A DNA stretch of 64,000 nucleotides from Bradyrhizobium cytisi (GCF_008123515.1 NZ_VSSR01000024.1:97005-161004); one strand, 5' to 3'; positions 1 to 8,734 are shown, numbered from the stretch's first letter. Notes: generated by a model not told the origin, from the sequence alone. Numbers and translations: made by a program.

Positions 1-82
1 AAGAAGAGACCGCGCGCCGCACTGACCGGGCAGGACGCGCCAATGGCAAAACACGGGGAACGCTGTGGCGGAGAGTGACAAT

Positions 83-1129
83 ATGGTCGTCGAGACCGCG
101 GAGAAGATCTTCGCCGATCTCGCCGATCCGCAGACCATCAACAACGACAAGAAGGATTCCTGGCAGGCGCCGCTGTGGCTGGCGCTGAGCGAAGCCGGCT
201 TGCCGTTATCCTGGGTGCCCGACGATCTCGGCGGCTCCGGCGCGAGCCTTGCCGATGGTTTTGCCTTGCTGAATGCTGCCGGCCGTTTCGCGGTCGCGGT
301 TCCGCTGGCCGAGACCATGCTCGCGGGCTGGCTGCTGGCGCAGGCGAAGATCGCTTCGCCCGAAGGCGAGATGACGGTGCTGCCAGCCTCGCCAAAGGAT
401 CGGCTCACGATGGATGCCGACGGCGCACTCTCGGGCCGCTGCCGCGGCGTGCCGTTTGCCAAAGCGGCAAAGCATTTTGCGGTGCTCGCGCATGGCAAGG
501 ACGGCGTCTCGATCGCGCTGGTCGATGCAAGCAAGGGCCGGATCGAATCCGGGCTCAATGTCGGCTACGACCATAGCGATACCGTGACGTTCGACAAGGT
601 CCAGCCCATCACCATCAAGCCCGCGCCAAAGCGTTTTGACCAAACCACACTGATGCTGGTGGGCGGTGTCGCGCGCAGCCTTCAGATCGCCGGCGCGCTG
701 GAAGCGATGCTTGACATCTCCGTGCGCTACTCCAACGAGCGCGTCGCCTTCGAGAAGAAGATCTCGAAATTCCAGGCGGTACAGCACAATCTCGCCCGCC
801 TCGCCGGCGAATCCGCCGCGGCACTTGCGGCGGCGACTTCGGCCGCCGATGCGATCGCGAACGCAAAGTCGTTCGACGACGAGGTCTATCTCGAAGCCGC
901 CTCTGCAAAGATCCGCTGCGCCGAGGCAGCAGAGAAAGGCGGCGGCATCGCGCATCAGGTGCACGGCGCGATCGGCTTCACCAACGAGCACATCCTGCAC
1001 CGGTACTCGTTGCGGGCGCTGGCCTGGCGCGATGATTTCGGCTCTGAGAGCCACTGGGCCGTCGAACTCGGCAAGCTCGTCGCCAAACGCGGCGCCGATG
1101 AATTGTGGCCGCTCGTGGCGTCGCGCTGA
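83..1129 (+). CDS. acyl-CoA dehydrogenase, smaller subunit-like
   Basis: FAD-dependent acyl-CoA dehydrogenase family protein of 348 residues, which would oxidise an acyl-CoA to the enoyl-CoA in the cytoplasm. The C-terminal ACAD fold is recognisable from the stretch around HGAIGFTNEH with the following LHR, a family signature; the N-terminal half is divergent. I chose ATG at 83 because GGAGAG lies 8-9 bases upstream and another frame closes with TGA at 76-78, as if an upstream gene ended there; an in-frame GTG at 65 is the alternative. It is followed after 16 bases by a second ACAD. Such short/long ACAD pairs form heteromeric enzymes in sterol and side-chain catabolism, so a heteromer is plausible here (inference). 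Substrate unknown. Confidence 0.85.
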   Translation: MVVETAEKIFADLADPQTINNDKKDSWQAPLWLALSEAGLPLSWVPDDLGGSGASLADGFALLNAAGRFAVAVPLAETMLAGWLLAQAKIASPEGEMTVLPASPKDRLTMDADGALSGRCRGVPFAKAAKHFAVLAHGKDGVSIALVDASKGRIESGLNVGYDHSDTVTFDKVQPITIKPAPKRFDQTTLMLVGGVARSLQIAGALEAMLDISVRYSNERVAFEKKISKFQAVQHNLARLAGESAAALAAATSAADAIANAKSFDDEVYLEAASAKIRCAEAAEKGGGIAHQVHGAIGFTNEHILHRYSLRALAWRDDFGSESHWAVELGKLVAKRGADELWPLVASR

Positions 1130-1145
1130 TCGGGAGACGAAACAC

Positions 1146-2306
1146 ATGACCGCTGCTCTTCGTTTCGATCCGATCCGCCTGCCCGAGAAGTGCGAGCAAC
1201 TGCGCAAGGAAGTGCGCGCCTTCCTCGCCGAGGAGATCGCCGCCGGCACCTTCGATCCGCACAAGCCCAACCGCGAAGACACCGATGCGCCGGAATTCTC
1301 CCGCCGGGTCGGCGCCAAGGGCTGGCTCGGCATGACCTGGCCGAAGAAATATGGCGGCCAGGAGCGCTCCTTCCTCGAGCGTTACGTGGTGACCGAGGAG
1401 ATGCGCGTCGCCAACGCCCCGACGCGGCGCTTCTTCGTCGCCGACCGCCAGAGCGGGCCGGTGCTGCTGAAGTACGCGCCTGAGCACATCAAGATGGACA
1501 TCCTGCCGCGCATCTGCCGCGGCGAGATCTGCTTTGCGATCGGCATGAGCGAGCCGAACTCCGGCTCCGACCTGTTCGCGGCGAAGACGCGCGCGACCAG
1601 GACCGATGGCGGCTATCTCATCAACGGCACCAAGATCTGGACCTCGTCGGCGCATATCGCCGACTACATGATCGCGATCTTCCGGACCTCGCCGCCGACC
1701 AAGGAAAACCGCCGTCACGGCCTGACGCAGTTCCTGGTCAAGATGAAGCAGCCGGGCATCAAGGTGAACCCGATCGGCCAGATCACCGGCCAGTACGAGT
1801 TCAACGAGGTCGTGTTCACCGACTTCTTCGTGCCCGAGGATCACGTGCTCGGCGAGGTCGACGGCGCCTGGAAACAGGCGACGAGCGAACTCGCCTATGA
1901 GCGTTCAGGCCCCGAGCGCTTCCTCGAGACCTATTACGTGCTGACGGAGCTGGTCCGCGCGGTCGGTCCCAATCCTGACACGCGCAGCGCCGAAGGCATC
2001 GGGCGCCTCGTCGCGCAGCTCCACACCATGCGGCGCATGTCGGTCTCGGTCGCCGGCATGCTGCAGGCCGGCAAGGAGCCGGTGGTGGAGGCCTCCATCG
2101 TCAAGGACATCGGTACGGTCTGGGAGCAGCAGCTTCCGCACCGCGTGCGCGATCTCGCCGCCTTCGTCGAGGAGACCGCGACCAACCGGGAGACGCTGGA
2201 GCGGCAGCTCGACTTCGCGATCAAGACCGCGCCGAAACTCACCATCCAGGGCGGCACCACGGAAGTGCTGCGCGGCATCATCGCCCGCGGGCTTGGTTTG
2301 CGCTAA
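1146..2306 (+). CDS. acyl-CoA dehydrogenase, larger subunit-like
   Basis: Acyl-CoA dehydrogenase of 386 residues with the full three-part ACAD fold: N-terminal helical domain, middle beta domain containing FAIGMSEPNSGSDLFA (FAD/substrate-binding signature) and WTSSAHIADY, and a C-terminal helical domain ending in IQGGTTEVLRGIIARGLGLR. The ATG at 1146 follows GGAGA with good spacing; a longer open frame runs upstream through the preceding gene but is not needed. It is co-directional with the ACAD at 83-1129 and the crotonase at 2324, with gaps under 20 bases, so the three are very likely one operon performing consecutive beta-oxidation-type steps. The specific acyl substrate cannot be read from sequence. 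Confidence 0.92.
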   Translation: MTAALRFDPIRLPEKCEQLRKEVRAFLAEEIAAGTFDPHKPNREDTDAPEFSRRVGAKGWLGMTWPKKYGGQERSFLERYVVTEEMRVANAPTRRFFVADRQSGPVLLKYAPEHIKMDILPRICRGEICFAIGMSEPNSGSDLFAAKTRATRTDGGYLINGTKIWTSSAHIADYMIAIFRTSPPTKENRRHGLTQFLVKMKQPGIKVNPIGQITGQYEFNEVVFTDFFVPEDHVLGEVDGAWKQATSELAYERSGPERFLETYYVLTELVRAVGPNPDTRSAEGIGRLVAQLHTMRRMSVSVAGMLQAGKEPVVEASIVKDIGTVWEQQLPHRVRDLAAFVEETATNRETLERQLDFAIKTAPKLTIQGGTTEVLRGIIARGLGLR

Positions 2307-2323
2307 TTCAATCGAGGATCATC

Positions 2324-3142
2324 ATGAGCACCTATAAAGATATCGGCGTCGAAAGGGTCGGGCATGTCGGCACCATCGAGATCCGCCGCCCGCCGCTCAA
2401 CTTCTTTGACATCTCCCTGATCAACCAGATCGCGGATGCGCTCGACGAGTTCGATCGCGACATCGAGATCCGCGCCTCCGTTCTCTCGGCGCAAGGCAAG
2501 GCGTTCTGCGCCGGCGCGAATTTCCAGGACCCGGCGCGGCAGGCGCAGGAAGCGCGCGAAGCCGATAAGGCTGCCAAGGGCGATCCGGCCGACAGCCTCG
2601 GAGCAATCAATCATCTCTACATCCAGGCCGTGCGCATCTTCCGCGCCAAGAAGCCGATCGTCGCCGCCGTGCAGGGCGCAGCCATCGGCGGCGGCCTCGG
2701 CCTTGCGGTGTCGGCCGACTTCCGGGTCACCTGCCCCGAAGCGCGTTTCTCCGCGAATTTCACCAAGCTGGGTTTCCATCCCGGCTTCGGCCTGACGACG
2801 ACGCTGCCCGAGCTGATCGGCAAGAACAACGCCGAGCTGATGTTCTACACCAGCCGCCGCGTCACCGGCGAAGAAGCCGTCAAATGGGGCCTCGCCAATG
2901 TGCTGGTGCCGCAGGACCAGGTGAAGGCGGAGGCGATGAAGCTCGCCGGCGAGATCGCCGAATGCTCCCCGCTCGGCCTGCTCTCTACCCGCGCCACGAT
3001 GCGCGCCGGATTGGCCGATCGCGTCATGGCTGCGACCAATCACGAGCTCACCGAACAGACCCGCCTGCGCGCGACGGAAGATTTCAAGGAAGGCGTGAAG
3101 GCCACGGAAGAGCGGCGTGTGGCGAATTTCAGGGGGCGGTGA
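2324..3142 (+). CDS. enoyl-CoA hydratase/isomerase (crotonase) family protein
   Basis: Crotonase-superfamily protein of 272 residues. The oxyanion-hole segments are visible as AFCAGANF and AAIGGGLGLAVSADFRV. Both glutamates that act in classical enoyl-CoA hydratase appear to be absent: the CELA position reads LGLA, and the PExxLG position reads FTKLGFHPGFG. It may therefore catalyse an isomerisation, a hydrolysis or another crotonase-fold reaction rather than plain hydration (inference from missing residues). It is the last gene of the three-gene plus-strand operon starting at 83 and lies 17 bases after the ACAD; ATG 2324 follows GAGGA. Convergent with the minus-strand VOC/crotonase genes. 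Confidence 0.9.
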   Translation: MSTYKDIGVERVGHVGTIEIRRPPLNFFDISLINQIADALDEFDRDIEIRASVLSAQGKAFCAGANFQDPARQAQEAREADKAAKGDPADSLGAINHLYIQAVRIFRAKKPIVAAVQGAAIGGGLGLAVSADFRVTCPEARFSANFTKLGFHPGFGLTTTLPELIGKNNAELMFYTSRRVTGEEAVKWGLANVLVPQDQVKAEAMKLAGEIAECSPLGLLSTRATMRAGLADRVMAATNHELTEQTRLRATEDFKEGVKATEERRVANFRGR

Positions 3143-3199
3143 TTGCAGCTCCGCGCTGCATCCCCGTCGTCCTGAGAGCTTGTGACGGATTCCTTCGGG

Positions 3200-3952
3200 T
3201 CAACTGACGCGGAAGATCACGCCGCCGAGCAGAAACTCGTTCCCGGCCACTGCAAGCCCCTTTGACCTCGCGACATGGAGCACGTGCGCGGCATCGGCCA
3301 CCCGAAACTCGAGCGCACTCATGATCTCGCTGGCGCCCTTGACGAAGCGGAAGGTTGCGTTGGGCAGCTTCAGCTCAGGGCCATCAGCTGCCACGCCGAT
3401 AATCTTGCTCCAATGCTGCGCCAGCCCGTGTGGATCCGGGCTCTGCATCTCCACTGCCGTCAGCGCCTGCGTCACTTCCTTGCGGACGAACTTCTGCCAG
3501 TCCGGGCCTGCGGGCGGATACGTTCCAAAAATATCGTCGCTGCCTGCAGTGTGGTTGAACTCGATGAAGGCGGCGCGGCAGTCGCGGGGGTGGAGCTGGA
3601 CGCCGTGATAGGGCGCGTGGTCGATGACGTTGGCGGTGCGGACGCCAAGCGCATTGGCGTTGCGGCCGCGCTCGTCCGGGTCGTTGCAGCAGAAGATCGC
3701 CATGTAGCCGCCGCGCCCCCCGGTCTTCTCGATAAAGCGGCCGGCCGTGGTGCCGTCCTTGAAGGGTGCGACGACCTCGAGCATAATCGTGTCGACCGGG
3801 AGCAGTGCGTTCTCCAGGCCGTATTTGGCGACATTGCCGTCGCGGTAGCAGACGGCGAGGCCCATGATCTCGGCGATATCAGAGATGACAGGCGCGAGCT
3901 GCGGCGCGACCAGACAAATCTGCCGCAGCCGCATATAGGGCGCCATCGTCAT
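3200..3952 (-). CDS. VOC (glyoxalase/dioxygenase) superfamily protein
   Basis: Protein of 250 residues with two betaalphabeta modules typical of the vicinal oxygen chelate superfamily: an N-terminal half beginning RLRQICLVAPQLAPVISDI with an HPRDCRAAFIEFNH segment, and a second half with the SPDPHGLAQHWSKIIG and SALEFRVADA segments. Members are metal-dependent lyases, isomerases or dioxygenases, or non-catalytic binders. The ATG overlaps the stop of the upstream crotonase gene by four bases (ATGA), so the two are translationally coupled and probably act in one pathway. Substrate and activity unknown. Confidence 0.7.
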   Translation of the reverse strand: MTMAPYMRLRQICLVAPQLAPVISDIAEIMGLAVCYRDGNVAKYGLENALLPVDTIMLEVVAPFKDGTTAGRFIEKTGGRGGYMAIFCCNDPDERGRNANALGVRTANVIDHAPYHGVQLHPRDCRAAFIEFNHTAGSDDIFGTYPPAGPDWQKFVRKEVTQALTAVEMQSPDPHGLAQHWSKIIGVAADGPELKLPNATFRFVKGASEIMSALEFRVADAAHVLHVARSKGLAVAGNEFLLGGVIFRVS

Positions 3953-4737
3953 GCGCCCCTGAAGGCCGGCTTGCGCTTCTCGACGAAAGCCTTCGCGGCC
4001 TCCTTGTGATCGTCGGTGTCGCTGCAGCGGGTGTGATGGATGGCTTCACCGTCGAAGCAATCCTCCAGCGGCAGATGCTCGGCATTGTTGATGTTGCGCT
4101 TGATGTAGCCAAGCGCGATCGACGGCCCCTGCGCCAGCGAGAGCGCCAGCTCGTGCGCGGCAGCATCAATCTCTGCATCGGGCACGACCTTCGTCACCAT
4201 GCCGATCGCATGCGCTTCCTTCGCCGTCAGCACGGGCGAGGTCAGATAGAGTTCGCGTGCCCGCGCGCTGCCGAGCAGCTGGGTGAGAAAATAGGTGCCG
4301 CCGTAATCACCGGAGAAGCCGACCTTGGCGAAGGCCGTGGTGATCTTGCAGGATTCGGAGGCAACGCGGAGATCGCACGACAGCGCCATCGAAAGACCGG
4401 CTCCGGCTGCCGCGCCATCGAGCTGCGCCACCACCGGCTTCGGCATCTGATGCAGGATGCGCGAAACCTCCATGCCGCGACGCAGATTCGCCATCTTCAC
4501 TTCGAACGGCAGCGGCGCGCGGCCGGCCGCCATCGACTTGACGTCGCCGCCGACGCAGAACGAGCCGCCGGCGCCCTTGAACAGCACCGCGCGCACCTCC
4601 GGATCGTCGGCGGCGCGCCGCGCCGCCTCGACCAGACCGGCGACCATCTCGGGATTGAGCGCGTTCTTCCGCTCGGGACGATTCATGGTGATCGTGAGCA
4701 GTCCGCCTTCGAGCTTTTGCAGGACCATGTCGTTCAT
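3949..4737 (-). CDS. enoyl-CoA hydratase/isomerase family protein (PaaG-like active site)
   Basis: Crotonase-fold protein of 262 residues with oxyanion-hole segments SFCVGGDVKSM and GAAAGAGLSMAL. The two hydratase glutamates are missing, but the segment FAKVGFSGDYGGTYFL carries an aspartate where PaaG-type 1,2-epoxyphenylacetyl-CoA isomerases and related enoyl-CoA isomerases have their single acid. An isomerase role is therefore more likely than hydration (family knowledge plus inference). Start ATG 4737 is preceded by a GGGAGACG-type ribosome site. The downstream VOC gene overlaps its stop. Upstream, after an intergenic palindromic repeat, lies the gene of a binding protein of the branched-chain amino acid transporter class. 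Confidence 0.88.
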   Translation of the reverse strand: MNDMVLQKLEGGLLTITMNRPERKNALNPEMVAGLVEAARRAADDPEVRAVLFKGAGGSFCVGGDVKSMAAGRAPLPFEVKMANLRRGMEVSRILHQMPKPVVAQLDGAAAGAGLSMALSCDLRVASESCKITTAFAKVGFSGDYGGTYFLTQLLGSARARELYLTSPVLTAKEAHAIGMVTKVVPDAEIDAAAHELALSLAQGPSIALGYIKRNINNAEHLPLEDCFDGEAIHHTRCSDTDDHKEAAKAFVEKRKPAFRGA

Positions 4738-4767
4738 GGGACGTCTCCCTTGTTGTTGTTAGGTTCT

Positions 4768-4867
4768 GTCATTCCGGGGCGCGCCACTCGGCGCGAGCCC
4801 GGAATCCATCGATCAACCGTCACTGCGGCCAGATGGATCCCGGGTTCGCTTCGCGCCCCGGGATGAC
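4768..4867. repeat. intergenic palindromic repeat, GTCATTCCGGGGC family
   Basis: Long imperfect inverted repeat between two minus-strand genes. It opens with GTCATTCCGGGGCGCG and CCGGAATCCAT and closes with ATGGATCCCGGG, GCGCCCCGGGATGAC. The element would fold as a cruciform or RNA hairpin. A half-copy of the same family is present near 24528-24565. Looks like a dispersed, non-coding repeat. Confidence 0.75.
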
Positions 4868-4875
4868 GCTTCGCG

Positions 4876-6081
4876 TCATTTCTTCACCAGCGGGCAGCGC
4901 GATTGCTCCAGCGACTGGAACGCCTCGCTGCCGGGCACCGTGGCGACCAGCTTGTAGTCGTCCCAGCGGCCCTTGGACTCCGACGGCTTCTTCACCTCGA
5001 ACAGGTACATGTCATGGATCATGCGGCCGTCCTCGCGGATCTTGCCGTTCTTGGCGAAGAAGTCGTTGATCGGCGTATCCTTCATCACCTTGATGACCGC
5101 GGCCGAATCCGTGGTGCCGGCCGCCTTGACCGCCTTCAGATAATGCATGACGGAGGAATAGACGCCGGCTTGCGCCGAGGTCGGCATCCGCTTGGTGCGC
5201 TCCATGAAGCGTTTCGACCACGCGCGGGTCTCATCGTTGAGATCCCAGTAGAAGGCTTCGGCCAGCAGCAGGCCCTGCGCGGTCTCGAGACCGATCGAGT
5301 CGATGTCGGAGACGAAAGCGAGCAGCGGCGAGACCTTCTGGCCGCCCTTGGTGATGCCGAACTCGGCGGCCTGCTTGATGGCGTTGACGGTGTCGCCGCC
5401 GGCGTTCGCGAGCCCGATCACCTTGGCTTTCGAGGCCTGCGCCTGCAGCAGGAACGACGAAAAGTCCGACGTGTTGAGCGGATGGCGCACGCTGCCGAGC
5501 ACCTTGCCGCCGGTCTTGGTCACGACCGCGCTAGTGTCCTTCTCCAGGTCCTGGCCGAAGGCATAGTCGGCGGTGAGGAAGAACCAGGTGTCGAGGCCCG
5601 ACTTCACGGCCGCAAGGCCGGTCACGTTGGCCTGGCCGTAGGTGTCGAATACATAGTGGATGGTGTAGGGACCGCAGGCCTCGTTGGTGAGACGGATCGA
5701 GCCCGGGCCGTTGAACATGATGATCTTGTTGCGCGCCTTCGCGATCTCGCCGGCGGCAAGTGCGGTCGCAGACGCCGCGACGTCGTAGATCATTTCGACG
5801 CCCTGATTATCGAGCATGTCGCGGGCGAGGTTGGCGGACAGGTCGGCCTTGTTGAGATGGTCGGCCGCGATCACCTGGACTTTGCGCCCCAGCACCTCGC
5901 CGCCGAAATCTTCCACCGCCATCTTGGCTGCGGTCTCGCTGCCGGGGCCGGTGATGTCGGCATAGAGGCTCGACATGTCGAGGATGCCGCCGATCTTCAA
6001 GGGTGGCTTGTCCTGGGCCTGCGCAACAGTCGCGCTGAGAGCCAAGGCGGCGGCAAAAATGCCGGACAAAATATGCTTCAT
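4876..6081 (-). CDS. ABC transporter substrate-binding protein (LivK/Peripla_BP_6 type)
   Basis: Periplasmic binding protein of 401 residues in the branched-chain amino acid/amide class. The N-terminus MKHILSGIFAAALALSATVA followed by QAQ is a clear Sec signal peptide. The mature part contains the expected KIGGILDMSSLYADITGPG ligand-loop segment and GPGSIRLTNEACGPYTIHYV. I chose ATG 6081 because GGGAGGTCC lies just upstream and the signal peptide starts exactly there; the open frame further upstream runs into a repeat and is spurious. No permease or ATPase genes adjoin it, so it is an orphan binding protein here. It may supply the acyl-CoA catabolic genes next door with a carboxylate or aromatic precursor (inference). 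Confidence 0.9.
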   Translation of the reverse strand: MKHILSGIFAAALALSATVAQAQDKPPLKIGGILDMSSLYADITGPGSETAAKMAVEDFGGEVLGRKVQVIAADHLNKADLSANLARDMLDNQGVEMIYDVAASATALAAGEIAKARNKIIMFNGPGSIRLTNEACGPYTIHYVFDTYGQANVTGLAAVKSGLDTWFFLTADYAFGQDLEKDTSAVVTKTGGKVLGSVRHPLNTSDFSSFLLQAQASKAKVIGLANAGGDTVNAIKQAAEFGITKGGQKVSPLLAFVSDIDSIGLETAQGLLLAEAFYWDLNDETRAWSKRFMERTKRMPTSAQAGVYSSVMHYLKAVKAAGTTDSAAVIKVMKDTPINDFFAKNGKIREDGRMIHDMYLFEVKKPSESKGRWDDYKLVATVPGSEAFQSLEQSRCPLVKK

Positions 6082-6266
6082 TGAAAAGGACCTCCCTTGA
6101 TCGCCTGACTCTTGAATGGCGGCTTGATTATTGCTGTTGGCAAACGCTGTTGCCGCAATCATGCCGCACGCGCAAGAGCGCAGCAAGCAGAAGCGCGATG
6201 CGGGTCTTTCGACGGGCCTCATGTTTTCCGCAAAGCGGAATGGTGACATATGGATAAATATCTCCA

Positions 6267-6348
6267 CGTCATTGCGAGCGCAGCGAAGCAATCCAGAATC
6301 CCTCCGTGGAAAGACTTTGGATTTGCTTCGCTGCGCTCGCAATGACGG
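6267..6348. repeat. intergenic palindromic repeat, CGTCATTGCGAGC family
   Basis: Near-perfect inverted repeat: left arm CGTCATTGCGAGCGCAGC, GAAGCAATCCA; right arm GGATTTGCTTCGCTGCGC, TCGCAATGACG. A second copy lies at 29325-29405. It occupies part of the 341-base stretch (6082-6422) between the divergent binding-protein and nuclease-like genes. I see no gene in the rest of that stretch; it should hold both promoters. Confidence 0.85.
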
Positions 6349-6422
6349 AGTGTGAGGAAGCCTCTTCGCGCCACGCAGCGCTTGAGTTAATATTGACACG
6401 TAACGCAACCTCTCCGGGTCTC

Positions 6423-7193
6423 GTGACGCAACGGCTTCGCCTCATCGTCGCATTTGTTCTCGCCGCAGGTCACACTGCGTTCGCGGCGCCGTGCCAATTC
6501 GAAACACAGGGCGAAGGCCGCGTCGTTGGAATCGTCGATGCGCGCAGTGTGCGTCTCGACGACGGCCGTGAGGTGCGCCTCACCGGGATCGAGCCCACTG
6601 CGTCGACCAGGCAGGCGCTGACCTCGTTGCTTGCCGGCCGCGACGTGACGCTGCGCGGCACGGACGACACACCCGACCGCTACGGTCGCCAGGGCGCGCT
6701 GCTGTTCATCGGCGAAAGCGACACCTCGGTACAGGCGATGCTGCTCGCCCAAGGCGACGCCCTCGTCTCGGCCGAGATCGCGGACAAGGAGTGCGCCACC
6801 GCGCTGATGTCGTCAGAGGCCGAGGCGAGGCGCCAAAAAAAGGGCAACTGGGCTGACCCGTCGGCCATAAAAAACGCGGAAAGTCCGGACGATATTTTGG
6901 CCGGGAAAGGGCGCTTTGTGGTGGTCGAGGGCAAAGTCCTGTCGGTCCGGCAAGCTGGGGCAATGACCTACCTCAACTTCGGACGGAACTGGACACACGG
7001 CTTTGCCGCGACTATTTCAAAGCGCATGGTGCCGGCGTTCGAAAGCGCTGGAACGACGCTTAAGTCCCTGGAAAATAGGTACATTCGCGTCAGGGGCTGG
7101 GTTGAGGGGACTGCGGGGCCGCGTATCGACGTGCTCCGGGTGGGACAGGTCGAGTTGCTGGGCGCAAGCGAGCCGATTGGGGTAAGGCCCTGA
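6423..7193 (+). CDS. secreted thermonuclease-like (SNase/OB-fold) protein
   Basis: Exported protein of 256 residues with an N-terminal signal peptide (LRLIVAFVLAAGHTAFAAPC) followed by a staphylococcal-nuclease-like OB-fold domain: GRVVGIVDARSVRLDDGREVRLTGIEP, then TPDRYGRQGALLF and AEARRQKKGNWAD. The C-terminal part repeats an OB-like strand pattern (GKVLSVRQAGAMTYLNFGRNW). SNase hydrolyses RNA and DNA; whether the catalytic residues are all kept is uncertain, because the arginine/glutamate set is only partly visible. The GTG at 6423 is chosen because it starts the signal peptide; the open frame upstream to 6306 is translated palindromic repeat. The next gene starts 26 bases downstream. Confidence 0.7.
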   Translation: MTQRLRLIVAFVLAAGHTAFAAPCQFETQGEGRVVGIVDARSVRLDDGREVRLTGIEPTASTRQALTSLLAGRDVTLRGTDDTPDRYGRQGALLFIGESDTSVQAMLLAQGDALVSAEIADKECATALMSSEAEARRQKKGNWADPSAIKNAESPDDILAGKGRFVVVEGKVLSVRQAGAMTYLNFGRNWTHGFAATISKRMVPAFESAGTTLKSLENRYIRVRGWVEGTAGPRIDVLRVGQVELLGASEPIGVRP

Positions 7194-7219
7194 CCAGGGG
7201 CCAGGCACGGGTTAGCGAC

Positions 7220-8719
7220 GTGAATGGGGTGCTAGAACAGCACAAAAAGGGCGAAGGACGCCGCCTTCGGGCTGCGCCGGCCGCGCTTTGCCTCGTTCTG
7301 GGCACGGCTCTCGCCGGCTGCGGCGATATGGGCCGGTTCCAGACCGCAGCGGCGCCGGCGACCATCGCGTTGCCCAAGCCGAAGCCGGCTGTCGCCCAGA
7401 CCCCCGCCACCGAGAAAGAGCACGAGCGCATCCTGGCGAGCTATGGCGGGGCCTATGACGACCCCAGGCTCGAATCACTGGTCAGCAAGACCGTCGACCG
7501 GCTCGTCGCGGCGTCCGACCGCCCTGACCAGGGCTACAAGGTCACCATCCTCAATTCCGGCGCGGTGAACGCTTTCGCGCTGCCGAACGGCCAACTCTAT
7601 GTCACCCGCGGGCTGCTCGCGCTGGCCAGTGACACCTCCGAATTGTCCTCCGTGCTCAGCCACGAGATGGCGCATGTGCTGTCGAAGCACGCCGCGATGC
7701 GCGAGGACCAGGCGCGCCAGGCCGCCATCGTCACCCGCGTCGTCACCGACATGAGCACCGATCCCGATCTCACCGCGCTCGCGCTCGCCAAGACCAAGCT
7801 CACCATGGCGAGCTTTTCGCGCAATCAGGAATTCGAGGCCGACGGCATCGGCGTCGGCATTTCCGCCAAGGCACATTTCGACCCGTATGGTGCCGCACGC
7901 TTCCTCTCCGCGATGGAGCGCAATGCCGAGCTGAAGGCCGGCAAGAGCTCGCTCGATCCGCGCGCGCAGGATTTCACCTCATCGCATCCGGCCACGCCCG
8001 AGCGGGTGCAGAATGCGCAGACCATTGCTCGCCAATATGTCGCCCCAGAAGGTGGCGAGCGCGACCGCGAGAGCTATCTCGCCGCGATCGACAATCTCGT
8101 CTATGGCGAGGACCCCAGCGAAGGCTTTGTCCGCGGCCGGCGTTTCCTGCATCCAAAACTCGGCTTCACCTTCCAGGCGCCGGACAATTTCACGCTCGAC
8201 AACACTGCGCAGGCCGTGATTGGCGTACGCGAGGGCGGCTCGCAGGCGATGCGCTTCGACGTCGTGCGCGTGCCGGCCGAGCAGTCACTGGGCGACTACC
8301 TCAATTCCGGCTGGATGGAGGGCGTCGAGAAGGCGTCCACCGAGGACATCACCATCAACGGTTTTCCGGCCGCGTCTGCCACCGCCAAGGGCGACCAGTG
8401 GCAGTTCAAGGTCTATGCGCTGCGCTTCGGCAGCGACGTCTATCGCTTCATCTTCGCCACGCGGCAGAAGTCGACCGAGAGCGATCGCAATGCGCGCGAG
8501 ACCGTCAATTCGTTCCGCCGCCTGACCCTCGAGGAGATCCAGGCCGCCCGTCCGCTGCGCATCAAGGTCATCACCGTGCAGCCCGGCGACACCGTGGAAT
8601 CGCTGTCTCACCGCATGGCCGGCGTCGATCACCCGGCCGAACGTTTTCGTGTGCTGAACGGCCTCGATCGCACCGCGCAGGTAAAGGTGCGTGACCGCGT
8701 GAAGATCGTGACGGATTGA
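7220..8719 (+). CDS. M48-family metalloprotease lipoprotein with C-terminal LysM-like domain
   Basis: Lipoprotein peptidase of 499 residues. Residues 19-34 form a lipoprotein signal with lipobox LAGC (Cys34). The zinc motif HEMAH is at 148-152, followed by the third-ligand region NQEFEADGIGV, which is the M48/BepA-YfgC arrangement for an envelope quality-control protease. After a central domain of unknown type, the last 50 residues (KVITVQPGDTVESLSHRMAG ... RVKIVTD) resemble a LysM module, which suggests tethering to peptidoglycan. Starts at GTG 7220; the upstream region has no strong ribosome site. Likely co-transcribed with the nuclease-like gene 26 bases upstream, giving two envelope hydrolases. 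Placement in the periplasm facing the outer membrane is inference. Confidence 0.88.
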   Translation: MNGVLEQHKKGEGRRLRAAPAALCLVLGTALAGCGDMGRFQTAAAPATIALPKPKPAVAQTPATEKEHERILASYGGAYDDPRLESLVSKTVDRLVAASDRPDQGYKVTILNSGAVNAFALPNGQLYVTRGLLALASDTSELSSVLSHEMAHVLSKHAAMREDQARQAAIVTRVVTDMSTDPDLTALALAKTKLTMASFSRNQEFEADGIGVGISAKAHFDPYGAARFLSAMERNAELKAGKSSLDPRAQDFTSSHPATPERVQNAQTIARQYVAPEGGERDRESYLAAIDNLVYGEDPSEGFVRGRRFLHPKLGFTFQAPDNFTLDNTAQAVIGVREGGSQAMRFDVVRVPAEQSLGDYLNSGWMEGVEKASTEDITINGFPAASATAKGDQWQFKVYALRFGSDVYRFIFATRQKSTESDRNARETVNSFRRLTLEEIQAARPLRIKVITVQPGDTVESLSHRMAGVDHPAERFRVLNGLDRTAQVKVRDRVKIVTD

Positions 8720-8734
8720 GGCGCGCCGAGCTGC

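Noticed and set aside
6306..6422. Extension of the nuclease-like protein upstream to ATG 6306
   Set aside because: The first residues are translation of the palindromic repeat 6267-6348 and precede the signal peptide, so they are not part of the protein.
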